Positions 1-5,935 of a DNA stretch of 11,793 bases are shown piece after piece; the stretch's first letter is position 1; each line of letters opens with the position of its first letter. The translations under genes were made by a program, and so were the position numbers. Origin of the DNA: Clostridia bacterium (GTDB lineage Bacteria > Bacillota > Clostridia > Oscillospirales > CAG-272); the NCBI GenBank assembly GCA_017382555.1, contig JAFOAB010000121.1, positions 1-11,793 of the forward strand. The letters are read 5' to 3'. A model generated the notes under the pieces. The model was not told where the DNA came from. It did not search any database and saw nothing but the letters and a program-made list of their open reading frames with translations.

Positions 1-155
1 CAAGCGCGCTTGATGTTGTTCTTGTACTCAACTCCGAGGGGGCCGTAGTCCCAAGAGTTAGCAAGGCCGCCGTAAATTTCGGAGCCGGGGTAAACGAAGC
101 CTCTGGTTTTGCAGAGAGCAACGATTTTGTCCATAGTCTTTTCTGTGTTAAGCAT
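1..155 (-). CDS. glyS: Glycyl-tRNA synthetase, dimeric type (5' part only)
   Basis: Only the first 51 codons lie in the window; the gene continues past base 1. The enzyme charges tRNA-Gly with glycine in the cytoplasm. The visible N-terminus carries the hallmarks of the single-chain (alpha2) class II enzyme: a short helix (MDKIVALCKTRGF), then YPGSEIYGGLANSWDYGPLG and VEYKNNIKRA, which lead into motif 1. It is not the separate alpha/beta type. The start at 155 is preferred over the internal Met at codon 8 because GGAG (bases 162-165 read on the minus strand) lies 6-7 nt upstream. The gene follows the LCP gene on the same strand after a 38-nt gap with no visible terminator, so the two may be cotranscribed. 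There is no room in that gap for a T-box leader. Confidence 0.95.
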   Translation of the reverse strand, partial: MLNTEKTMDKIVALCKTRGFVYPGSEIYGGLANSWDYGPLGVEYKNNIKRA

Positions 156-193
156 TTTGTTCTCCGTGTATATAATATTTTTAATTTATCGTG

Positions 194-1228
194 TTATCTG
201 TATTCCGAGTACGTCAGTATCGCTTTGTTTACGTTAGGTACGAAAATCTTGCGACCGTTGTGCATGGAATAGCTGCCGGGGTAAGAGAGGTTGATCTTTT
301 TATATTCGGAATATTTGGTAAGAAGATCGGTGTGCTCGGTAAGATCGGTAACACCGAAGCTCGTTGTTGCGTATTTTGTGGTTATGGTGTAGACGTCGTT
401 GATCTTGGTAATTACCGACTCGCTTGCAAGCTTTTCGGCAAGTGAATTGAAAACGGACATCGTAACCGTTGCTCGGTTAATCGCAAGGCCCTCCTCGTAT
501 CCGTTATATCGGATAAGATCGAGGCATTTGTCACCGGAAAGCTTTTGTACTCCGCTTTTAAGATCGATATAAAGCTGCTGCGCGGGGTCCGAGTATTTCA
601 TATCGCAGGGAACGGTAACGGTAAGCCCGTCCACTGAATTGATAAGCGCCTTAACACCAGCCATATCGATTACGGTGTAGTAATCGATGGAAAAGCCGGT
701 GATGGAGGTAAGCTTTTCGGTAAGATAGTCGATTCCAAGCGTTGTATATGCTTCGTTTAACGTCATCTCGACTCCGCCGCATATAACAAGCATTTCGGGA
801 GGTATGTAGGAAAATACAAAGCGCTGATTTGTTTTATCCGCTCTTACAAGAAGCATAACGTCTGCATTAACGGTTCTGTACGGCGTGTAGTCGGACATTG
901 ATCCGTTGGGATCGAGAGATGATGCATTCTCGAATAGGGGGTAATTTATAAAAGCATCTGATTTGTAATCGTTAAGCAGATTGGGCTGATAATCCGTACC
1001 CACGATAAGCATATTGAAGGACGATCCGTTTGTTGACACGCTCGGGCGCGTATCGGTGCTCGGCACGTCGGGGTCGTCTGTCGGCTGAGAGCTGTTGCCG
1101 GGGGCTACTATTCCAAACCCTGGACCTACGCACTCTATAAGCAGCTCGGACAAAAAGTATGCCGTCGGTGCAAATACAAGCAGCGCAATCAAAAAGGTTA
1201 TAACGAAGTTGCGTACTGAAGCAAGCAT
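194..1228 (-). CDS. LCP (LytR-CpsA-Psr) family protein with degenerate active site
   Basis: A membrane-anchored envelope protein of 344 aa. Family members transfer teichoic acid or other glycopolymers from lipid carriers to peptidoglycan. Seen: one N-terminal membrane anchor (about residues 5-28), a Pro/Ser/Thr-rich linker (about 42-68), then an LCP fold starting at NMLIVGTD (72-79) and including the conserved Asp of NADVMLL (D123) and a recognisable core around residues 155-265. The catalytic positions are poor: the usual IPRD reads IPPE (142-145), the R-x-R motif reads RYN (240-242), and the later D-x-x-R/RQ segment is not kept. It may bind rather than transfer glycopolymer. Start choice: an in-frame ATG exists at 1255, but it lies about at the predicted transcription start and has no ribosome-binding site. 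The ATG at 1228 has AAAGGAG about 8 nt upstream. It is transcribed from the promoter at 1259-1287 and is possibly cotranscribed with glyS. Confidence 0.85.
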   Translation of the reverse strand: MLASVRNFVITFLIALLVFAPTAYFLSELLIECVGPGFGIVAPGNSSQPTDDPDVPSTDTRPSVSTNGSSFNMLIVGTDYQPNLLNDYKSDAFINYPLFENASSLDPNGSMSDYTPYRTVNADVMLLVRADKTNQRFVFSYIPPEMLVICGGVEMTLNEAYTTLGIDYLTEKLTSITGFSIDYYTVIDMAGVKALINSVDGLTVTVPCDMKYSDPAQQLYIDLKSGVQKLSGDKCLDLIRYNGYEEGLAINRATVTMSVFNSLAEKLASESVITKINDVYTITTKYATTSFGVTDLTEHTDLLTKYSEYKKINLSYPGSYSMHNGRKIFVPNVNKAILTYSEYR

Positions 1229-1258
1229 CTTTGGGTCTCCTTTCGCAGAATACACTAT

Positions 1259-1287
1259 ATTATAATACTTATTTATGAGTATTTCAA
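1259..1287 (-). promoter_or_regulatory. Sigma-A-type promoter of the LCP gene
   Basis: Read on the minus strand: -35 TTGAAA (1282-1287), a 17-nt spacer, and a perfect -10 TATAAT (1259-1264). The predicted transcription start is near 1252, giving a leader of about 24 nt to the ATG at 1228. This geometry argues against the upstream ATG at 1255. Confidence 0.8.
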
Positions 1288-1333
1288 GTGGTATGAGGTA
1301 TTGTTACAAAAATTTAACGATTTGGCGCTTTTG

Positions 1334-1367
1334 AATAATGAAAAAAGGGAGGTTTTTGGTCATTATT
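1334..1367. repeat. Inverted repeat upstream of the mutS-like operon promoter
   Basis: AATAATGA (1334-1341) and TCATTATT (1360-1367) are perfect inverted copies. Inside them, five A (1342-1346) can pair with five T (1353-1357), leaving a GG bulge and a GGGAGG loop. The element sits about 50-80 bp upstream of the predicted transcription start of the rightward operon (near 1416). It could be a regulator-binding dyad or a chance AT-rich palindrome. It does not resemble the known E. coli Lrp box. Confidence 0.3.
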
Positions 1368-1380
1368 TTTACAATAAGTC

Positions 1381-1409
1381 TTGTCTTCACGATTCGGTTA
1401 TTGTATAAT
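1381..1409 (+). promoter_or_regulatory. Sigma-A-type promoter of the mutS-like/lrp/aminotransferase/CDF operon
   Basis: -35 TTGTCT (1381-1386), a 17-nt spacer, and a perfect -10 TATAAT (1404-1409). The predicted transcription start is near 1416, about 23 nt before the ATG at 1439. The four following genes are separated by 8 nt or less, so this is probably the main promoter for all of them. Confidence 0.75.
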
Positions 1410-1438
1410 AATCTTTAATCATTGTTAAGAGGTGCGAA

Positions 1439-3055
1439 ATGAATTCAGAATTCAGCCTTATATATCCTACTCCCGAATCTAAGGCGATGGCCTTTGCGGG
1501 TGCAAATACCGCCAATATCTCCGACGATACCTGTGAGCAGCTTGGCCTCAGCTATCTGCTTGAGCTGAAGAACAGCTCGCTTTCAGAATATTTTACTACC
1601 GACGCGGAGGTTATGCGCTACCGCACCGAGGGTTTTTACGATCTGCTTGATAATCCCGAGTTGAAGGATGCGCTTTTGTCCGTAATTCCGATTCTTAACG
1701 ATATCGTTGAGCTTCGTCAGCTTGATGCGGATATGTCCGGCACAACGGAAAGCTATCTTTACAGCATAACGGAGATCGAGCTTTATATCTCCTGTGTTGA
1801 AAAGCTTAACGAGGGTCTTGCTCCCATAAGAGAAAAGCTGAAGAGCAGAAGCTTTAAGGCGATGGCAGAGCGTATTCAAACGCTATGCGAAAGCGATTAT
1901 TACAAGGAGCTTAACCGTAAGCTCACCGAGCTTACCGATCGCGTGCGCGAGATCAAGAGTATTACCGTAGGTGTAAATCTCGACTCTCAGCTTCGCCCCT
2001 CGTCTGCCGGTGTTCTTTCCATAAACTCCGAGCAGTTTAAATCCGGTGAGCTTCTTGAGAAGATCCTACGCATGAATTTTAAAAATGACGAATATACGTG
2101 CATTGCGGCGCTTGTGCCCTTTGGCAGAGGTCAGTCCGAGAACACAAAGACAGCACTCTCCTATGCGTTCTACTCCGCGATAAACGACGTTTTTAAATCC
2201 TCCGTTAAGAGCTGGAAGCTTATCGTACAAAGCTACGTCCTTGATAATACCGACTTTCTTATCAAGATTATGCCCGAGATCGAGTTTATGGTCAAGGGTA
2301 GTGAAATGCTTCGCCAGATAAGGGAAAAGGGCTATCCGCTTACTATTCCCGAAATCGACGTTAGCGGTAACGTGTCCTTCCGCGCGATCGGTCTTTATAA
2401 CCCCAGTGTTGCCGATCAGATCGCCGAAAGTATCGTTAAGAATGATCTCATTTTTGATGAGGAGGCGCGTATTTACGTGCTTACGGGCCCCAACCGCGGC
2501 GGTAAATCCGTTATCACCTGTGCAACGGGTATTGCTCAGGCTATGATGCAGCTCGGTATGCCCGTTCCTGCTGACAGCATGACCGCAAGCCCCGCTGACG
2601 GAATCTTTATCCATTTCCCGATCGGTGCGGAGGATACCATCGATAAGGGTAGACTCGGTGAGGAGTGCGTGCGTCTTGCAACCGTATTTGATAAGGTGTC
2701 TGAAAAGAGCCTTGTGCTGCTTGACGAGTCCTTCTCCTCCACGGGTGCATATGAGGCGTCTTATATAGCCGCAGAGGTTATTTTGGGCTTCTGTAAGGTC
2801 GGATGCCGAGTAATATTTGCAACTCACCTTCACGAGCTTGCTGCGCGTATTCCCGAGATAAACGATCGCTCTAAAGAGATAAACGGTTATCCCGTGGATA
2901 GCCTTGTAGCACGTATCGAGAATGGCAAGCGCTCCTTCCGTATTGACAGAGAGAAGCCCGACGGAAAGAGCTATGCTGGCGATATTGCCGATAAGTACGG
3001 GCTTTCCTTTAACAGAATAATGCAGAGGATCGAGAGATCCGGTAAGGAGAACTGA
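1439..3055 (+). CDS. MutS-like ATPase lacking the mismatch-recognition domains
   Basis: A 538-aa MutS-family protein that retains the core/lever region (about residues 40-330) and the C-terminal ABC-type ATPase (about 335-530). Seen: Walker A GPNRGGKS (349-356), where classical MutS has GPNMGGKS; Walker B LVLLDES (425-431, Asp429-Glu430); and the H-loop ATHLHEL (461-467). Helical core-domain features appear around residues 57-95. Absent are the N-terminal mismatch-binding domain with its Phe-x-Glu motif and the connector domain found in ~850-aa MutS, as well as the C-terminal Smr nuclease of MutS2. It is therefore not a normal post-replicative mismatch-repair MutS; its substrate is unknown. 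The ribosome-binding site AAGAGGTG (1427-1434) supports this start. It is the first gene of a tight operon with a regulator and an aminotransferase, which does not by itself reveal its role. Confidence 0.9.
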   Translation: MNSEFSLIYPTPESKAMAFAGANTANISDDTCEQLGLSYLLELKNSSLSEYFTTDAEVMRYRTEGFYDLLDNPELKDALLSVIPILNDIVELRQLDADMSGTTESYLYSITEIELYISCVEKLNEGLAPIREKLKSRSFKAMAERIQTLCESDYYKELNRKLTELTDRVREIKSITVGVNLDSQLRPSSAGVLSINSEQFKSGELLEKILRMNFKNDEYTCIAALVPFGRGQSENTKTALSYAFYSAINDVFKSSVKSWKLIVQSYVLDNTDFLIKIMPEIEFMVKGSEMLRQIREKGYPLTIPEIDVSGNVSFRAIGLYNPSVADQIAESIVKNDLIFDEEARIYVLTGPNRGGKSVITCATGIAQAMMQLGMPVPADSMTASPADGIFIHFPIGAEDTIDKGRLGEECVRLATVFDKVSEKSLVLLDESFSSTGAYEASYIAAEVILGFCKVGCRVIFATHLHELAARIPEINDRSKEINGYPVDSLVARIENGKRSFRIDREKPDGKSYAGDIADKYGLSFNRIMQRIERSGKEN

Positions 3056-3056
3056 T

Positions 3057-3536
3057 ATGAACAAGGAATTACTTGAGATAATTGAAAAAAACGCAAGACT
3101 TTCCAACAAGGATATCGCGGTTATGCTCTCTAAGGAGGAGGGCGATATCAAGAAAATGATCGAGAAGTATGAAAAAGACGGCGTTATCGTAGGATACCGT
3201 GCCCTTATCGACTGGGATAAGACGGAAAACGAGCACGTTAATGCGCTTATTGAGCTTCGCGTTTCTCCTCAACCCGACCGCGGATTTGATAAGCTTGCGG
3301 AAAAGATCGGTAACTATCCCGAGGTTTCCTCGCTTTACCTTATGTCGGGCGGTTATGACTTTATGGTTCTGCTTGAGGGCAAGACTATGCGTGAGATCGC
3401 GTATTTCGTAGCGCAGAAGCTTGCGCCCCTCGATACCGTTATTACTACCGCTACCCACTTTGTACTCAGAAAGTACAAGGATAAGGGTGTAACCTACGGC
3501 CCCGTTTACGTAGACGAGAGGAGCAACTGTCTGTAA
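3057..3536 (+). CDS. Lrp/AsnC-family transcriptional regulator (AlaR-like)
   Basis: A 159-aa DNA-binding regulator. Residues 3-50 form the winged helix-turn-helix (LSNKDIAVML is the first part), followed by the alpha/beta effector-binding RAM domain (about 60-140), which usually binds an amino acid and drives oligomerisation. The segment SGGYDFMVLLEGKTMREIA and the following TATHF and LRKYK match the Firmicute subgroup that travels with YugH/AlaT-type aminotransferases; in Bacillus subtilis that pair (AlaR-AlaT) serves alanine synthesis. The start lies one base after the stop of the mutS-like gene, with AAGGAG (3044-3049) inside that gene's end. The stop overlaps the next start (TAATG), so translation is probably coupled. 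The alanine link is inferred from resemblance and gene order. The operator is unknown. Confidence 0.93.
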   Translation: MNKELLEIIEKNARLSNKDIAVMLSKEEGDIKKMIEKYEKDGVIVGYRALIDWDKTENEHVNALIELRVSPQPDRGFDKLAEKIGNYPEVSSLYLMSGGYDFMVLLEGKTMREIAYFVAQKLAPLDTVITTATHFVLRKYKDKGVTYGPVYVDERSNCL

Positions 3537-4699
3537 TGTTCGATCCCACTAAAGTTATTTCAAAAAAGTGTGCGGATATTAAGCCCTCGGGTATAAGAAA
3601 GTTCTTCGACCTTCTCGAAACAATGCCCGACGTTGTATCCCTCACCGTCGGTCAGCCCGACTTCGTTACACCTTGGAAGATCCGCGAGGCAGCGATCGAA
3701 AGCATCGAAAAGGGAAGAACCTATTATACCTCCAATGCAGGTACGCAGAAGCTCCGTGATGCTCTTTCCGATTATCTTACCTCCTTTGATCTCCATTACG
3801 ATCCTAAAAAAGAGATAATAGTTACCTGCGGCGGCAGCGAGGCTGTTGACGCAGCTATTCGAGCGCTTGTTGACGAGGGTGATGAGGTTATCGTTCACTC
3901 CCCGAATTTCGTATGCTATGAGCCGCTTGTTAATCTTTGCGGCGGTAAGTGCGTAACTATCGAAACCGTTGCGGAGGAGGACTTCAAGGTAACCCCCGAG
4001 AAGCTCCGTGCCGCTATTAGCCCCAAAACTAAGCTGCTTGTCCTTTCTTACCCCAATAATCCTACGGGCGCTGTTATGGAGCGCGAGGATCTTGAGGCAC
4101 TTGCAAACGTCATCAAAGATACCGACATCTGCGTTCTTTCCGATGAAATTTACGCGGAGCTTACATACGGCCAGAAGCACGTTTCCATTGCATCTCTACC
4201 GGGTATGCGTGAGCGAACCGTGGTTGTCAGCGGCTTTTCAAAGGCCTTTGCTATGACAGGCTGGCGCCTGGGCTATGCTTGCGCGCCGAAGGAGATTGCA
4301 AGCCAGATTCTTAAAATACATCAGTACGCCATTATGTGCGCTTCCACTGCATCTCAGTTTGCGGGTATCGAGGCTTTGACCTCTTGCCTTGAAGCAAAGG
4401 ATGAGATGGTTCGCGAGTATGACAGAAGGCGTAAGTTTGTTGTAAACGAGCTTCAGAACATCGGACTTAAGTGCTACGTTCCCAAGGGTGCCTTCTACGT
4501 TTTCCCGGATATCAGAGTAAGCGGACTTACAAGCGATCAGTTTGCGGAAAAGCTTCTTTTCGAGTATAAGGCCTGCGTTGTTCCCGGTAATGCGTTTGGC
4601 GATTGCGGTGAGGGCTTTGTGCGCATCTCTTATGCTTATTCCGTTGACCACATTAAGGAAGGTATTTCCCGTATAGGAGAAATGCTGAAATCGCTTTGA
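3536..4699 (+). CDS. PLP-dependent class I/II aminotransferase (AlaT-like)
   Basis: A 387-aa cytoplasmic fold-type I aminotransferase that transfers an amino group between an amino acid and a 2-oxo acid using pyridoxal phosphate. Seen: an N-terminal SGIRKFF segment; VGQPDF, which contacts substrate; NNPTG (174-178); Asp203 and Tyr206 in SDEIYAE, which hold the PLP ring; the Schiff-base lysine K236 in SGFSKAFAMTGWRLG; and the carboxylate-binding Arg363 in FVRIS. All key residues are present, so it should be active. Its length and the SGIRKFF start match the Bacillus YugH/AlaT group, and it directly follows an AlaR-like regulator, so pyruvate-to-alanine transamination is the best guess. Aspartate or aromatic amino acids remain possible, because sequence alone resolves specificity poorly. 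The ribosome-binding site GAGGAG lies about 12 nt upstream, rather far, and translation may depend on coupling. Confidence 0.93.
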   Translation: MFDPTKVISKKCADIKPSGIRKFFDLLETMPDVVSLTVGQPDFVTPWKIREAAIESIEKGRTYYTSNAGTQKLRDALSDYLTSFDLHYDPKKEIIVTCGGSEAVDAAIRALVDEGDEVIVHSPNFVCYEPLVNLCGGKCVTIETVAEEDFKVTPEKLRAAISPKTKLLVLSYPNNPTGAVMEREDLEALANVIKDTDICVLSDEIYAELTYGQKHVSIASLPGMRERTVVVSGFSKAFAMTGWRLGYACAPKEIASQILKIHQYAIMCASTASQFAGIEALTSCLEAKDEMVREYDRRRKFVVNELQNIGLKCYVPKGAFYVFPDIRVSGLTSDQFAEKLLFEYKACVVPGNAFGDCGEGFVRISYAYSVDHIKEGISRIGEMLKSL

Positions 4700-4706
4700 G
4701 GTAAGT

Positions 4707-5876
4707 ATGATCTCGTTGATTGCTAAACGCTTTATAAAGAACCCAAACGATCCCGCAAGCGTTCGCTCGGTTTACGGATACGTTTGCGGCGCGATGGGTA
4801 TAATTCTCAATCTCTTTTTGTTTGCCGCAAAGCTCGTTATCGGTACCGTCAGCGGCTCTATTTCCATAACTGCAGATGCGTTCAATAACTTTACCGATGC
4901 CGGCTCCAGCATTATAACTCTGTTCGGATTCCTGCTTTCCGGCAGAAAGGCGGATAACGATCACCCCTTCGGTCACGGCAGAATTGAGTACATCTGCGGT
5001 ATACTCGTTTCCGTTGTTATTATCCTTGTGGGCGGTGAGCTTTTCTTGTCGTCTGCGGAAAAGATCTTTAACCCCACGGACGTTAAGTTCAGCATTGCAC
5101 TTTGCGTTGTTCTTTCCGTTTCCGTGCTTGTGAAGTTCTATATGTATCTTTACAATCGTAATTGCGGTAAGATGATCGATTCCGAAACTCTTAAGGCGGT
5201 AGCGTCCGATAGTATCGGCGACTGCATTGCAACTCTTTGCGTGCTTGTTTGCTCTATCTTTACCCATTTTACCAACATAAATATCGATGCTTACGTCGGT
5301 GCCGTCGTATCTATTCTCATTTTAAGAGCGGGTATTACATCCGTCATCAGCACCGCATCCCCCTTACTCGGTCACGCTCCCGACCCCGATTTTGTGCATA
5401 GAATCTACGATATCGTCAGTTCCTCCGATATGTGCTGTGGAATACACGATCTCGTCGTTCACGATTACGGCCCCGGTAAGAAGTTTGTCTCCGTGCATAT
5501 GGAGGTGGACGGTAGTGGAGACATATTCGTTTTGCACGATGAGGTAGACCGTGTTGAAAAGCTGCTTACCGATACGCTCGGCTGTGATGCGATAATACAT
5601 ATGGACCCTATTGATATTAAAAATCCCGTACTCAACGAGCTTTCCGATATTCTTAAGCTATCTGCAAAGGAAATCGACAGCGGTCTTGTTGTCCATGACG
5701 TGCGTATGGTTCCGGGACCAACTCATACAAACGTAATTTTTGACGTTGCAATTCCCGCAAATCTCTTTTCGAAGCGTGGGGAGATTTCCGAAACGCTATC
5801 AAAAAAAGTCTCCGATTTCGGTGAGTCCTATTATGCTGTAATTAATTCCGAAATGTCCTACACCGATAATAAATAA
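4707..5876 (+). CDS. Cation diffusion facilitator (CDF) transporter, probably Mn2+, with extended C-terminus
   Basis: A 389-aa membrane antiporter that exports divalent metal ions. Six membrane segments fit residues about 26-46, 52-78, 95-115, 127-148, 172-188 and 197-216. The family motif DHPFGHGRIEY (85-95) is present. The intramembrane metal site reads N60-x-x-x-D64 in helix 2 and D168-x-x-x-D172 in helix 5. Zinc exporters usually have His/Asp there, while Asn/Asp with Asp/Asp is typical of manganese-type bacterial CDFs such as MneP. The protein is about 90 residues longer than a normal CDF (~300 aa). After the usual cytoplasmic domain (about 245-303) there is a second similarly patterned segment (about 327-384). 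It starts 7 nt after the aminotransferase stop with GAGG at 4698-4701, so it belongs to the same operon. The metal is an inference. Confidence 0.9.
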   Translation: MISLIAKRFIKNPNDPASVRSVYGYVCGAMGIILNLFLFAAKLVIGTVSGSISITADAFNNFTDAGSSIITLFGFLLSGRKADNDHPFGHGRIEYICGILVSVVIILVGGELFLSSAEKIFNPTDVKFSIALCVVLSVSVLVKFYMYLYNRNCGKMIDSETLKAVASDSIGDCIATLCVLVCSIFTHFTNINIDAYVGAVVSILILRAGITSVISTASPLLGHAPDPDFVHRIYDIVSSSDMCCGIHDLVVHDYGPGKKFVSVHMEVDGSGDIFVLHDEVDRVEKLLTDTLGCDAIIHMDPIDIKNPVLNELSDILKLSAKEIDSGLVVHDVRMVPGPTHTNVIFDVAIPANLFSKRGEISETLSKKVSDFGESYYAVINSEMSYTDNK

Positions 5877-5877
5877 G

Positions 5878-5906
5878 TAATATCCCCTTTTCCGTGTGCA
5901 TATAAT
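5878..5906 (+). promoter_or_regulatory. Sigma-E-like sporulation promoter of spoIVA
   Basis: -35-like TAATATC (5878-5884) matches KMATATT at 6 of 7 positions. A 14-nt spacer follows, then CATATAAT (5899-5906), which matches the sigma-E -10 CATACAMT at 7 of 8. The predicted start is near 5912-5914, giving a leader of about 23 nt. In Bacillus subtilis spoIVA is transcribed by mother-cell sigma-E, so the match fits the gene. The TATAAT core could also be read by sigma-A, but no TTGACA-like box lies 17 nt upstream. Confidence 0.65.
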
Positions 5907-5932
5907 GATGTGAGAACGGAAAAGGGGGTATT
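5879..5932 (+). terminator. Long hairpin: operon terminator and possible lock on the spoIVA ribosome-binding site
   Basis: CCCCTTTTCCGT (5884-5895) and ACGGAAAAGGGG (5916-5927) are a perfect 12-bp inverted repeat around a 20-nt loop. One G-U pair (5883/5928) and four A-T pairs (5879-5882 with 5929-5932) can extend the stem to 17 bp. The run of five T at 5931-5935 follows, so RNA read through from the CDF gene could terminate here. The right arm contains the spoIVA ribosome-binding site AAAGGGGG (5921-5928), and the loop contains the -10 of the sigma-E-like promoter. The large loop makes terminator strength uncertain. Confidence 0.7.
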
Positions 5933-5935
5933 TTT

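Noticed and set aside
1338..1418. A 26-codon reading frame encoding MKKGRFLVIIFTISLVFTIR plus LLYNNL, which looks like a small membrane or leader peptide
   Set aside because: It has no ribosome-binding site before its ATG, no promoter could be placed upstream, and it spans the -35 and -10 boxes of the operon promoter. The hydrophobic look can arise from T-rich sequence alone.
1631..1648. GFYDLL in the MutS-like protein resembles the Phe-x-Glu mismatch-sensing motif (DFYELF) of true MutS
   Set aside because: The surrounding segment, with Arg-rich and NPEL elements, aligns with the core helical domain rather than the mismatch-binding domain, and no such domain precedes it.
2066..3151. A long antisense reading frame (361 codons) opposite the MutS-like and regulator genes
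   Set aside because: Its translation shows no recognisable domain, and it overlaps two genes with clear family motifs and proper ribosome-binding sites. It is a codon-bias shadow.
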